NCBI RefSeq assembly: GCF_019890615.1
Contig: NZ_JAINVZ010000013.1
Span: 142,568 to 206,567 of the forward strand
Source of the DNA: Streptantibioticus parmotrematis
GTDB lineage: Bacteria > Actinomycetota > Actinomycetes > Streptomycetales > Streptomycetaceae
DNA: 64,000 nucleotides
Direction of reading: 5' to 3'
Below are positions 47,721-57,859 of the stretch, piece after piece. The first letter of the stretch is position 1; each line of letters begins with the position of its first letter. Made by a program: the position numbers and the translations under genes. A model generated the notes under the pieces. The model was not told the origin of the DNA and searched no databases. It saw only the letters and a list, made by a program, of their open reading frames with translations.

Positions 47721-48437
47721 TCCAACGCTTCATTACCGATGTCGTGAGATACGGCGTTATTACCTCACCGTAGATCTTGAGGCCAGAGCGGTGAATTGCC
47801 GACCAAAGCCTTGAGCGACGCCCCGTCAACAGCATGATCTGGGATCCCCTCAGGCAGGGTTCAACGATCATCAGGGGCTGACGGATCGCCGACCCGCTGT
47901 CCGATGTGGCCGTCGAACTCGGTACGGAAGTAACGCCGTCGTGTCCTGCGTGCGCCGAAGGCCGGGCCATAGCTATCGGCCAAGTGGGCCGAGCCCCAGG
48001 TTGCTCCATGTCGCTGAGCAGACCGCACCGGGTCGCGCACGGAGAGTTCGAACGATTGGGGTTGGAGGGTCGACCGAGCCGGGTGGCATTCCGTCGCTGA
48101 ACCAATGGACGCCTGCGTCCGTACCCAAGACTACCGCCCGCACTCCTAGAGACCGCCTCGTCAGACAATCCATCGCTGAAGGGTCACGGACGCGGCGGGC
48201 GCGGCCCAGTGCAGCCGTCGCTCTTCGGGCCACATGCCGTCATCCAATCGACCGAAACCCGCCAGTCACGTCACCTCATGGCTCCCCACGCCACATGCCA
48301 GGCGCCACACGTTGCTCGGCCGGATCGTCGACCTTCGGACGTCGGCCGCCCTGCGACCGTGAGGAGAGTGGCTGAGTACCGTGACCGTCGTTTCCCACCG
48401 CAGCGTACGAAGATCCGGCACCTGGAACGAGCGACCC
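47721..48437. other. Intergenic region, no supported gene
   Basis: About 720 bases between divergent genes. Frames here are GC-driven shadows. Promoters for both sides expected, none recognised. Confidence 0.5.
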
Positions 48438-48788
48438 ATGATGAATCCCAGCACGACCACTGACAGGATGTTGTACCTCGCCTCGTGTGCGCGGCATTCC
48501 CACGATGCTGATGAGCTGCGCTCGCTGCTCGCCGAGGCCGAAGTGCTGTTCGCAGCCGCCTGGTGCGGACTTACCCAAGAGGTTTGCCGGGCCCAGTCAG
48601 AGAATCGGACGTTGTACGACGACTGGGTCGGCCAGGTGGAGGCTATGCGTCAGAAGGGTGATCACTACCTGCTCGAGACGTTGGCCGAACGGGTGATGGA
48701 CGCTACTCCGGTGGGCATGGCTTTCAATGCCCTCGTCGCCATCACTTCGCGGCGCGCCGCATCGAGACCTCCGCGCCACACGCAATGA
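48438..48788 (+). CDS. Hypothetical helical protein
   Basis: 116 residues from ATG 48438 (ATG 48441 also possible). Helical and mildly acidic (DADELRSLLAEAEVLFAAAW, YDDWVGQVEAMRQKGDHYLLE). No motif that I recognise. Codon use is coherent and the gene is free of overlap with a better candidate, so I regard it as probably real. Confidence 0.5.
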   Translation: MMNPSTTTDRMLYLASCARHSHDADELRSLLAEAEVLFAAAWCGLTQEVCRAQSENRTLYDDWVGQVEAMRQKGDHYLLETLAERVMDATPVGMAFNALVAITSRRAASRPPRHTQ

Positions 48789-48859
48789 AACGCGGTCTCG
48801 GGCCGCTGCTGCGACGAAATTTCGGCACACGGAACGGGCCAGACCGCCACGTCGGTCGT

Positions 48860-50146
48860 TCAGCCAGGGATGCCTCGCTCCCGCGTCAGAGACCTCGCCC
48901 ACAGCGAAGCCAAAGCCCCGGGATCCGCGCTCACGGCGCCTGAGAGTACCGACAGCCGGGCGACCCCGCGGTAGGTGACCAGCAGTGTGAAGCAGCCGCT
49001 ACCAGGGGGAAGCCACGGGACGGCGGTCACTTCCGTGACCTCGTCCCCCATAGCCGTCAACGGCGCCGGACACCGCACGTTCGAGGCGGTCAGCAGCAGG
49101 CCGCGCGGGTCCGTGACACGTCGCATCGCCCAACTCGCCAGCCGCCGCGGGGCGTATTCGTTGAGGGTCCGCAATGCCGCGCGGCTTCGGGCCATGCGCC
49201 GCCTGCTAGTCGAGGGAGCGATTGCGGCCAGGGTCTTGGTCAGGTCGTCGGCGCTGCGAGGGACGGAGAGGCGCAGAAGGCCGATGTGGTTGCCATACGG
49301 AGGATGTTGCGTCTGCTCCGTCCCCCGGCGGGTGTCAACCGGCACGACGAGGTGGGGGCCGTTGCGCCACCGGGGCCGGGTGAGGGATTCACGCGTGACG
49401 GACCAGCTGCGCAATGCCATGGTCAATGCGGCGAGGTGGACCTGGTTCACGGTGCTGCCGGTCGCATCCGCTATTGAGCGCAATACTTGTACTTCCACCG
49501 AGGCCTGCCCCAAGGTTCGACCGGCTACCGGATCAGGCGTGGGAAACTTCGGGGAAGCCGCGCGGGGGAGGTAGGTGGAGAGAACACCCGGGACGAGTGG
49601 CAGGATGCCGGTGATCTTTTCACGGCGTGGTGTCGGCGCTACGGGTATCGCCGGTGCAACGGGCAGCTCCCCAGCACCGAGGAGTATTCGCAAGGTATCC
49701 AGCATGGTCATGGCGTCCTGGACGGCGTGGTGGGCGAGATAGGTCAGAGCCCAGGCCCGACCGTCTCCCCTGTGCACCCACAAGCCCCACCGGGGCCGCG
49801 CCTCATCCACGGGGAAATCGAGCAGCTCCTGCGCCGGACGCGCCTCCAGGCCGGTGCCGGGCGCGAGGCGGACATGGTGATCCACATCGAAGGCGGGATC
49901 TGGTTCCCAGGCCGCATGGCGGTCACGGACAGTAAGACGGTGTGTGAGTAGGGGAACTCTGTCGATTCGTCGTGCCACGTGCGAACGAAGCCGCGCCAGG
50001 TCCGGCCCCGCGCCCGCCACGCGCATGTGGTACCCGAAGTACATGTCCGAAGGTGTGGGAGCGAGAGTCCCGAGGGACAGGAATGCGTCCGTCATCAGTC
50101 CGGCCTGCGGGGCTACCGTCTCCGCAGTCTGGTCCGCGAACAACAT
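48860..50146 (-). CDS. WS/DGAT-family O-acyltransferase
   Basis: About 428 residues. The catalytic HHxxxD motif appears as LAHHAVQDAM near residue 140. The fold is the condensation-like one (FHMRVAG-type start, FPVDEARPRWGLWVHRGDGR, GSTVNQVHLAALTMALRSW, HPPYGNHIGLLRLSVP). Family members join acyl-CoA to fatty alcohols, diacylglycerol or other hydroxyl groups. ATG 50146 has GAAGGAAG about ten bases upstream; GTG 50155 is too close. Its 5' end lies about 240 bases from an alcohol dehydrogenase gene on the same strand. An ester-forming pair is possible. Confidence 0.75.
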   Translation of the reverse strand: MLFADQTAETVAPQAGLMTDAFLSLGTLAPTPSDMYFGYHMRVAGAGPDLARLRSHVARRIDRVPLLTHRLTVRDRHAAWEPDPAFDVDHHVRLAPGTGLEARPAQELLDFPVDEARPRWGLWVHRGDGRAWALTYLAHHAVQDAMTMLDTLRILLGAGELPVAPAIPVAPTPRREKITGILPLVPGVLSTYLPRAASPKFPTPDPVAGRTLGQASVEVQVLRSIADATGSTVNQVHLAALTMALRSWSVTRESLTRPRWRNGPHLVVPVDTRRGTEQTQHPPYGNHIGLLRLSVPRSADDLTKTLAAIAPSTSRRRMARSRAALRTLNEYAPRRLASWAMRRVTDPRGLLLTASNVRCPAPLTAMGDEVTEVTAVPWLPPGSGCFTLLVTYRGVARLSVLSGAVSADPGALASLWARSLTRERGIPG

Positions 50147-50383
50147 GAGAACCACACTTCCTTCGTGATCGTCTGTCAGGCCCCGTCTGCGGAGGGCGGA
50201 GGCTCCGGGTCCGTGTGTCGATTACCGGGTAGTAGTGGATGTGCGATCACCGAGTTGAGGGTGGCCCGCTGATGACGGTTTCGCCTCACTGTCCGGAGCG
50301 GCGTCCCTCCGGTGACGAGGATCCGGGTGGCTAGGTCTGCCGAGGCGCAGTGCGGGCGCTTGTCAGGGCTTGTTGGTGTGGGG

Positions 50384-51409
50384 TCACGGCCGCACGAGGA
50401 CCTTTGTCGCCTGTCTGTTGTCCATCGCCTCGTAGCCGACTGCGATGTCGGCCAGGGTGGCTGTGGCGTCGAAGACCGGTGAGGGATCGAGACGGCCGCC
50501 GAGCACCGCGTCGAGCAGGCCGGGTATGTACGTACGAGCAGGGGTGAGCCCACCAGCGACGGTGATGTTGCGCATGAAACACGTCATCGTCTCCAGCGCA
50601 TTGTGCGGACCTCCGACGAGGCTGAGGCGCCCGCCGTCCGCGCAGACACGCAGTGCGGTGTCGAGGGCGCGTTGATCGCCGACGCTTTCGACGACCAGGT
50701 CGGCGCCGGCGCCCGCAGTGAGATCGGCTACGGCCGCAGCCGCCTCGTCGCCGCGGCTTTCGATCACATCGGTACACCCGAACCGGCGGGCGATGTCCAG
50801 ACGGTTCGGATGGTGGCCGAGGATGATGACACGACCGGCTCCCGCCTCACGTGCCGCGAGCACCGAGCACAAGCCGACGGCGCCATCGCCGATCACGGCT
50901 ACGCAGGACTCGCGTGTGAGGTGGGCTCCCCGTACCGCGTGGTACCCAGTGGGCATCACATCGGCGAGGGCTAGCACCGCGGGCAGCCGCTCATCATGTT
51001 CATCCATCGCCACGGCGACGAGAGTTGCCTCGGCGAACGGCACCCGGACCGCCTCGGCCTGGCCGCCGTCGCCCGCTACACCGAACATGCCTCCGGACGG
51101 ACATGAGGAGGGTAGCCCGCGGCTGCAGGTCGAGCAGGTACCGTCAGCGAAAATGAACGGAGCGAGCACGAGTTGGCCTGGCCGCACCGTTGCCGACGCG
51201 GTGCCGACCTCCTCTACCACCCCCAAAAACTCGTGCCCGCAGCGTGGCCCGCGCACCGGTCCTGGCTGTCCCCGGTAACCGCGGATGTCGGTTCCGCAGA
51301 TGGCGGCTGCCACCACTCGGACCACGGCGTCACCGGGCTCCTTCAGCGTGGCATCGGCCACATTGACAGCCTTGACGTTCCCGGGCCCTTCCAGTACGGC
51401 TGCGATCAC
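50384..51409 (-). CDS. Zinc-dependent alcohol dehydrogenase (MDR family)
   Basis: 341 residues from GTG 51409, preceded by AAAGG ten bases upstream; the longer frame adds an unlikely Arg/Gln-rich leader. Catalytic zinc residues are in ICGTDIRGY and RCGHEFLGVVEEVG. The structural zinc loop CSTCSRGLPSSC has three of the usual four cysteines. The nucleotide loop is VIGDGAVGLCSVLA, typical for NAD(H). It oxidises an alcohol or reduces an aldehyde of unknown identity. Confidence 0.88.
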   Translation of the reverse strand: MIAAVLEGPGNVKAVNVADATLKEPGDAVVRVVAAAICGTDIRGYRGQPGPVRGPRCGHEFLGVVEEVGTASATVRPGQLVLAPFIFADGTCSTCSRGLPSSCPSGGMFGVAGDGGQAEAVRVPFAEATLVAVAMDEHDERLPAVLALADVMPTGYHAVRGAHLTRESCVAVIGDGAVGLCSVLAAREAGAGRVIILGHHPNRLDIARRFGCTDVIESRGDEAAAAVADLTAGAGADLVVESVGDQRALDTALRVCADGGRLSLVGGPHNALETMTCFMRNITVAGGLTPARTYIPGLLDAVLGGRLDPSPVFDATATLADIAVGYEAMDNRQATKVLVRP

Positions 51410-52515
51410 TTGGTGGTGACCTTTCTCTTGTTGTTGGTCACGCTGTCCGCGATAGGCGTGAGGACTGATCCCACCCTGCCACCGTCGCGCACCTGTTGGC
51501 TGAGGGACCGGGTGCCTGTGCCATCGCACACTCGATATCGCGAGCGCAGCGTGATCGACAGACATTTCCGGAGCGCGCCGGGCTCTGGCCACGCCCTGGT
51601 GCGCCAAAGCGGGCTCCCTGAAAGTCCTTTCAGCGACGGGGCTCGTCGTCGCACTGGGCCGGGGGAAAGCGCCGAGGAGCGTCCGTGGTCACGAGAGTCA
51701 CGGACTCAGGTACCGCGCGCGTTTGCCGGCGGAGCCACCGGCGGCTGTGGTCAGTGAGGTGCCGTGGACCAGACCGGGTGCGTCCTTTTGCCTGGACAGA
51801 AAGGCCGCCGATGATGTCGCGTGCACGAGGGATATTCTCCTAGCTGGCTTCGTGACCGTCCCTTGAGCGGTCACGCGGTGTCACCCAACCGGTCGGGATG
51901 GATAGATCGGCGTCGAGCACTCACACAAGAAGTGTCCGTCTGGTAGTCCACCCCGAAGGGGGACAAGGACGGCAGAGGGACAGCGCGCAGAGAGACACAT
52001 GCCTCCTGATCGGGCGTTTCTTGAGGCGCGTCCGCATGGGATACGGCCAAAAGTAGACCTCTGCAGCAACCACGTCCACACACGATTCGAAAAATCCAAC
52101 TGGTGGGTGTTATGGCACCGCACGCGATGTGCCCGCCAGGTCACGGCGGGCCGTGGGGCGGCGGTTGGGCGGGCGTATCTGCGCCAGGCCAGCGCCATCT
52201 GTCCCGTTATCTGTACAAACGAGGAAAGAATGTATGTCTGGTCGATGGCCCGCTGAGCCGAGGCGGGCCGGGCTCTTACGTCCCTAATCGGGGGACTTGG
52301 TGCCGCCCCAGAATGGATCTCCCCTGGAGGGCCGCAGTGGTGTGCCGGATGGCCGTGATGAGGTCGGAGCCGCTCCCAACAGGGGAATCGCGAAGTCGGC
52401 CATGACTCCGTCCGTGATCTGAGTGAACCGTGTAGGCAAGGTGCGCGCGTAAGATGCTGAGTGGTCCCAGAAAAGGGGGACAAGGCGGCCCGCTCCCCGC
52501 TGTTATGTTCTCCTC
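51410..52515. other. Intergenic region, no supported gene
   Basis: About 1.1 kb without a recognisable gene. Frames on both strands lack motifs and ribosome binding sites. Confidence 0.5.
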
Positions 52516-53202
52516 ATGATCTACCGCATTCGCCGTTGGTCCCTCCTGGCTGTTCTTGTCAATGTCGTTTTCACTGGATTGTGGATTGCAGCCGCGACGT
52601 GGCAGGGGTCGCAGTACAATACGGTCAAGCACACGATCAGCGATATGTATGCCGACGGCGTCCCGGGCGCGTGGTTCCTGATCATTCCTTTCACGCTGGC
52701 AGGGGCTGTGTGCATCCTGTTCGCCGGTCTGGCACTGTGGCCGTCACTGCGGCAGGCCGGGTGGCCTGCCGCAGTCGGCGTCACACTCCTGGCGCTGTCG
52801 ATATTCGGCCTCGGCGACTTGCTCAGCCCGTTCGAACGTGAAGGCTGCCGCATGGCTGATCCTGGATGCACCGCGACCAAGCAACTGGCAACAGCCGGCG
52901 GTGCCACTGATTCGATACTGAGCACCTTTGGGATCCTCGCATTCGCGGTCAGCGGCTATTTCCTGGCAGTCGCCATGAGGAGACTTCCAGGATGGGCCCG
53001 TTGGGGCGTTCCCTCGATGGTCTTCTCGAGCGCTTTCGTCCTCGTCGGCGTCATCGACGCGGTCTTTGGTAGCCACGGTCTGACCGGCTTCTTTGAGCGT
53101 GTCATCGCCCTCATGGGGGCCTGTGGCATCGTCGCGCTGGCTATCGGAACCCGTCGGCATGCGAACCAGGTCGCACCAGGCCGGTATGGCTGGCAAGTGT
53201 AG
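52516..53202 (+). CDS. DUF998 family membrane protein
   Basis: 228 residues with about six transmembrane helices (LLAVLVNVVFTGLWIAAA, FLIIPFTLAGAVCILFAGLAL, FVLVGVIDAVFG). The pattern around YNTVKHTISDMYADG and GDLLSPFEREGCRMADPGCTA is typical of DUF998 proteins, whose function is not established. No clear ribosome binding site before ATG 52516. Downstream lies transposon debris. Confidence 0.8.
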   Translation: MIYRIRRWSLLAVLVNVVFTGLWIAAATWQGSQYNTVKHTISDMYADGVPGAWFLIIPFTLAGAVCILFAGLALWPSLRQAGWPAAVGVTLLALSIFGLGDLLSPFEREGCRMADPGCTATKQLATAGGATDSILSTFGILAFAVSGYFLAVAMRRLPGWARWGVPSMVFSSAFVLVGVIDAVFGSHGLTGFFERVIALMGACGIVALAIGTRRHANQVAPGRYGWQV

Positions 53203-53269
53203 TCCGTGACGACCACGTGGCGAAAAGCAAGGCGAGCGATCAGGCGGCTGCGGAATACCAGCGACGGCG

Positions 53270-53805
53270 CGGTGCCGCGGCTTCTCCGCGGAAGCGCGGC
53301 GGCCGCCGAGACCCCGAGCTCCCAGGAATGCTGGGCTGAGCGCTAGTCTAGGCTCTCGGCACAGAGCCCGGTCGATCACCACCCGCACCGACTCGGTGAC
53401 CATGGCCAGGTGCACGGCGACCTGAACCGGCGAGCGGTACCGAACGCAGCCGGTCGAGGACTCCACGTCTCCCGTCTCCTCCGCAAGCAACGCCACGTCC
53501 TGGCCTGCCAGTTCACGCACGACCAGGTGGGCGAGTACCCCCGAGCCCGGTCGTGGTCGAACGACGCGCGCGACAGCAGATGCTGCAGCCGGTACGTACC
53601 TGGATGCCCCAGTGCCTCGGCAAGTGTCCAGCAGTTGCGCGTGTCCACCTCCGTCAGCAGCACCCTGACCTCTCGGCCGCTGTCGTGCGCGTCTCACGCC
53701 GTCCAAGCAGTCCGCGATCGCGTCCATCGCTGCCCGCAACAACCTGTCCCAGGCATGCTGAGCTATCGTGGCCTTCACGGCCACCTGATCTTGATACGTC
53801 GTCAC
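53270..53805 (-). pseudogene. IS701-family transposase remnant
   Basis: On the minus strand TEVDTRNCWTLAEALGHPG and RLQHLLSRASFD are in one frame. VRELAGQDVALLAEETGDVE and VQVAVHLAMVTESVRVVIDRAL are in another. These are consecutive blocks of IS701 transposases, including the first catalytic aspartate region changed to EETGD. Frameshifted and truncated. Confidence 0.7.
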
Positions 53806-53889
53806 AAACGTTCATGATCACGGTGGCTATACCCCTGCCCGCGATCGACCCCGCAAGTCACCGACTAGTGCAGACACCGGAACGACAAC

Positions 53890-54046
53890 TGCCGTCAGAG
53901 CTGCAGGAGCTGCGTGCGGGACACCTTCGCGCCGCTCGCGATGTCGCGTGGATATCGCTGCGGTCCACTCCGCGCCGCAGCAGCGCGTCGATCTGATCAA
54001 CGGGGTGCCGGTCGTCGGTTGAGACCCGTGCATGGCCGATGGGCAT
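53890..54046 (-). pseudogene. Serine resolvase N-terminal remnant
   Basis: From 54046 the minus strand reads MPIGHARVSTDDRHPVDQID, then LLRRGVDRSDI, followed after a frame change by ASGAKVSRTQLLQL and a stop. This is the catalytic start of Tn3-type resolvases, where ARVS contains the active serine. The rest is missing. Confidence 0.7.
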
Positions 54047-54380
54047 CTGTCGGCATCTACCTGATGGGCCGTCTGACGACATGATCTCGACGCGGGTTGT
54101 CGACACTGCTCACCTGTGGGTTCGTGATCGTGGTACCGAGTCGGCAGACGGTCGCATGCCGACACACTGGGTGGTTGCCTTCGGTCCGCTACGGGACTGC
54201 ATGAACCCGCGTTCCCGGCGCTCCGTATCAACAAGGGGACCCGTAGTGACGACTACCAGCGCAGAAGCCGACGTCGGCGACCTGCACTGAATGACGAGGA
54301 ACTCCGAGGAGTACCTAGGGCTAGGGGCTTCCGCAAACGGCGGCTGATAGGCCGGGAACGCTAGGGGCAGGGGAGGAAAT

Positions 54381-54653
54381 TTGTCCAGCAAGCAGGAACG
54401 GAAGGCTGACCAATCAACAAACCAGAGCCAGGAGGATACGGCTCCCGTTCCGGAGCAACCAAGCGAATCTGCAGCGGAAGCGTCGTCGAAAGCTGCGGGC
54501 ACAGTCGATGCCATTGACGAGGTTCTTGAGGAGTTCGATGATCTGACGCTCGAAGAGCTCGGATTCCGAAAAGACGACAAGATCGACTCTGCGGTAATCG
54601 ATGAGGCTATCGCGAAGAAGATCGCGCAGAACGTGCAGAAGGGCGGGGAGTAG
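54381..54653 (+). CDS. Pup-like small protein ending in QKGGE
   Basis: 90 residues from TTG 54381, with GGGAGG at 54371-54376. Residues 1-40 are disordered and rich in Gln, Ser, Glu and Ala. VDAIDEVLEEFDD (42-54) matches the central segment of Pup (VDSVLDEIDDVLEE), and the C-terminus VQKGGE is the same as that of Streptomyces Pup. It is longer than Pup (about 72) because of an insert around LTLEELGFRKDDKIDS. Pup is joined through its terminal glutamate to lysines by PafA. Here no PafA, Dop, Mpa or proteasome gene is near; an ATP-grasp ligase follows after 3 bases. It is more likely a carrier or substrate peptide. Confidence 0.8.
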   Translation: MSSKQERKADQSTNQSQEDTAPVPEQPSESAAEASSKAAGTVDAIDEVLEEFDDLTLEELGFRKDDKIDSAVIDEAIAKKIAQNVQKGGE

Positions 54654-54656
54654 CCG

Positions 54657-55589
54657 ATGGCATCGAAACCGGCGCTCCTGCTCAACGGTAAAGAACTCGG
54701 CGAACATGTAAACCTTGCCAGTGAATTGCTCACCGCTGGCGTTGAGGTCGTTTTCCGTAGTATCGAGGAACTCTCCATCGAGATCGGGCCAGGGGGGGTC
54801 CGCATCCGGGAGACGGTTGCGGGGCGAGATCTGGCCGAATTTGGAATCGTTCAAGTCCTGGCCCATCAAAGGCCCACCGCGACCCTGTTGAGCGCGGTTG
54901 CAGATTACCTCGACGCTCACCGTGTCCATGCTGTCAACGCCACCGGTGTCGGTGTGCCGACCAGGCTCTTCAAGTACGTTCGGCTGGCCAACCGGGGGCT
55001 GTCTGTACCGTCCACGGTCTATCTGTCGCCGAGATTTCCCGCTGGCTCCTACCGTGATCTGGCCACGCAGCTCGACCTGCCGTTCGTGTTGAAAACGGTC
55101 ACAGGTGGCGGCAGGTCGGTCTTTGTCGGAAACGAAGGGGAGTTCACCGAACAACTCCAGGATGCCAGTAGCATGCGAGGGCTCCTCGCCCAGGAACTTG
55201 TGCCACCCGATGGTTTGTATTTTGTGCTCGTTTTGGGGGGCTGCGTCTCATTTGCTCTCCAGCATCGCAGCACCGATGGCGGCGATATGCTGGAGACGTC
55301 AAACTGGGAAGATGCTGCTCTCGTCGAGTCGCGAAGCCTGGAGCCAGTCGCGCGGGAGACCGCAGTGCAGGCTGCGACAGCATTGGGGTATGACATCGCC
55401 GGTGTCCGCCTCGTGCGGCACTGGACGACCGGACAGTGGTGTGTCCTGGATGTCAGCCCGAACCCACCGATTGGCAGTGGCGGGCACATAGCCGACAAGC
55501 TCAGCGCATATTCGGCGTACTTAAGAAGACGGCTAACCCGTCCTCATCAAGCGGATTCCGGCAGCGTACTGGACCCTGATGTTCACTGA
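54657..55589 (+). CDS. RimK-like ATP-grasp ligase paired with the Pup-like protein
   Basis: 310 residues of ATP-grasp type. The ATP lysine is Lys146 in LPFVLKTVTGGGRSV with the glycine loop behind it. The adenine/ribose region is LAQELVPPDG (near 180). The metal site is WCVLDVSPNPPIGS (Asp265, Asn269). The usual Asp in GVDL is Arg251 (AGVRLVRH), so the metal site is unusual. ATP-grasp ligases form acyl phosphates and then amide or ester bonds. ATG 54657 lies three bases after the Pup-like stop, with GGGGAG inside its last codons. Work on the terminal glutamate of the Pup-like protein, as LysX does on LysW, is the most attractive idea but is inference. Confidence 0.8.
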   Translation: MASKPALLLNGKELGEHVNLASELLTAGVEVVFRSIEELSIEIGPGGVRIRETVAGRDLAEFGIVQVLAHQRPTATLLSAVADYLDAHRVHAVNATGVGVPTRLFKYVRLANRGLSVPSTVYLSPRFPAGSYRDLATQLDLPFVLKTVTGGGRSVFVGNEGEFTEQLQDASSMRGLLAQELVPPDGLYFVLVLGGCVSFALQHRSTDGGDMLETSNWEDAALVESRSLEPVARETAVQAATALGYDIAGVRLVRHWTTGQWCVLDVSPNPPIGSGGHIADKLSAYSAYLRRRLTRPHQADSGSVLDPDVH

Positions 55590-55834
55590 TGTGCGCCGCC
55601 CGGTCTGGCCCGGGTGGCTTCCAAGCACTGCCTCCAGGGCACGTTCGACTGCAGTCGGGCTCACACGTATTCGGCCGGCTGCTGCCGGTCGGCCGCCGCT
55701 GGTGTCCGGGGCCTCGGCACGGTGACTTCGGTGAGATTCAGTCGGGTGTCCATGTCGAGGTTCACCTCCTCGTGCGGTCGCATGTGGGCCCAGAAGGGCG
55801 GGGTCCGGCCGCGCCGGTCAACACGGATCAGAAG

Positions 55835-56300
55835 CTAGGACCGTTCGGCTCGCCCAGAGCGTCCTGGAACATCAGGGTGTTCACATGGACCTGGTCTGAC
55901 TGAAGAATGCGCAGGCACAGGACGGAGATCTTCTGCTCCTCGACCGGTTGGATACGCCCCCGCCCTCGGCATACGCGATGATGGAGTTGGCGCCGTTGGA
56001 GGAGTCCCCAGTTCATCACGATCTCCAGGCCGGCGTGACGGGTCCGTTCGTACGCTGCCTCGTAGATCACAGGCGTTCCATACACGCCAGCTCTGGGCCA
56101 GATGAGGAACCGGCGGTGCACGGTCGACTTCGACGCCCCGAAGCACGGTGCCAGGGCCCGCCAGGCACAACCGCAGACCAGCACATAGATGATCGCGGCG
56201 AACACCGCCTCATCATCGCTGTTCGCGACCCTGGGGACGCACCCGCGCCGACGGCAACAGCGGTCGAGTGATATCCCGCAGACCATCCGGAACGATCCAA
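55835..56300 (-). pseudogene. IS5-family transposase remnant
   Basis: The minus strand frame DDEAVFAAIIYVLVCGCAWRALA followed by KSTVHRRFLIWPRAGVYGTP matches the N-terminal domain of IS5-type transposases. The DDE core is absent. The remainder of 55590-56694 holds no gene. Confidence 0.6.
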
Positions 56301-56694
56301 ATGCAGCTACCCTTCCCACGGCCAGCCCAACGGCCAACTGACCATGTAGGACATGGCCTAAGGACTGCTGCGGCTTTGAAATATCCGTACCTTTTGCCAC
56401 GACGCACACAGCCCCGGCCGCGGGAACATGTGAACGCGCCCTGCTGACCTCTCGTTTACAGACCTCCCGAGATTAACCCGGACGTCCTGAGCAGGCGTCG
56501 GGCGCCGTGGCTTCCTATGCACCCTGGTGCCCTTGAAGCCTCGGAGCCCAAGCCATGGTCGGCTGCCTGCCCGTGCAGCCGGCCGTGGCGTTCCGGCTCA
56601 GCTCTCGTCCGGCTTCAATGATCACAGACACACGATCAGCTCTGCCGTGACGTCTCGCCATGGCAGGCATCGACTTACCGAAGGTTCTCACCTC

Positions 56695-57850
56695 GTGTTC
56701 CCACACGAAGCATCACAACTGGCCTCATGGGTCAAGGCTTCGCCTTCTGCGATCGAGGAGATCGAGACGCCCGGGCCCGAGGACCCGACCCGGGCGGCGG
56801 TGGCGCTGGCCCGTTCAGGGCTGAGCTGCCAGTACATGGTGTACGAGCGCGAAGGCCAGTGGAGTTTCGCCACTGGTGACTCGACGTGGGTGAGCGCGAA
56901 CCTGACGCAGGTCACCCTCCATCACGCCGGAACCACTTGGTCGCTGTCGACCGATGGGCGGCCCCTGGCGATGGTGGCAGCGGTGTTCCACGCTCTGCGG
57001 GAACATCCGGGCTGGCGGCACACCTACGGTTGGGCCGCGTTCGAACTCGCCCACGCCATGATCGGCGATCCGCATGGCGCCGGAACTGACATCCTCATCC
57101 ACCTCACGCTGCCGGCCACCCACGTGTCCTTGTCCCCAGGCCGACCTACCCGGGACATATCTCGCCGGACGGGCCGCCAACACGCCCGCGCGGTCTTTCC
57201 TTTTCAATCTTGGAGGGTGGCAGGCCACCGGTTTCAGCCCGGAGATCGTGCTGCACGTCGGCCGCGATGGCCGACTTGTGACCCAGCCCTTGGCGGGGAC
57301 CCGCAAGCTCGGCGGGGATCACGAGGAGAACGCCCGGCTGCGTCGCGAACTCCTCTGCGATTCCAAGGAGGTCCATGAACACGCAGTCTCCGTCAGACTG
57401 GCCTGTGAGGAGCTCGGGGCGGTGTGCGACGCCGGATCGGTGGTCGTGGAGGACTTCATGTCCGTAAAGGAGCGGGGCTCCGTCCAGCACCTCGCCTCTC
57501 AAGTTGCCGGCCGGTTGCGTAACGACCTTTGTTCTTGGCAGGCCTTTGGCGTGCTCTTTCCTGCGGTGACCGCTACGGGGGCGCCCAAGTCCGCCGCGCT
57601 TGCCGCCCTTCTGCGCCACGAGGAGGGGCCCAGGGGCCTGTACGGCGGGGCCATACTCGCCGTCGACGCGGACGGCGACTTGGACGCGGCGCTGGTACTA
57701 CGCAGTGTCCTTCGCCGTGCCGATCGCACATGGCTGCGAGCCGGTGCGGGGATCACGCGCCATTCGGTACCGGAGCGCGAGTACGAGGAGACGTGCGAAA
57801 AGCTTCGGAGCGTCGCTCCGTACCTGATCGAGGACAACGCCTCGGCCTGA
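56695..57850 (+). pseudogene. Salicylate synthase (MbtI/Irp9 type), frameshifted
   Basis: From GTG 56695 (GAAGG about ten bases upstream) the N-terminal half reads VFPHEASQLASWVKAS, then GWAAFELAHAMIGD and ILIHLTLPATHVSL. At about 57135 the frame changes and continues as FNLGGWQATGFSPEIVL, PLAGTRKLGG, the chorismate-binding VKERGSVQHLASQVAG, TATGAPKSAALA and AGAGITRHS to 57850. Chorismate is converted by such enzymes to isochorismate and salicylate. About 385 codons, slightly shorter than MbtI. Only one lesion is seen, so a read error would restore it. It may supply a salicyl unit to a pathway involving the ATP-grasp pair. Confidence 0.78.
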
Positions 57851-57859
57851 CGAGCGTGC

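Noticed and set aside
51881..52483. 200-residue minus-strand frame
   Set aside because: No motif, no ribosome binding site and composition typical of a chance frame in GC-rich DNA.
54381..54653. Ordinary Pup of the proteasome pathway
   Set aside because: Longer than Pup, with an insert, and followed by an ATP-grasp gene instead of proteasome subunits. I keep the similarity but not the function.
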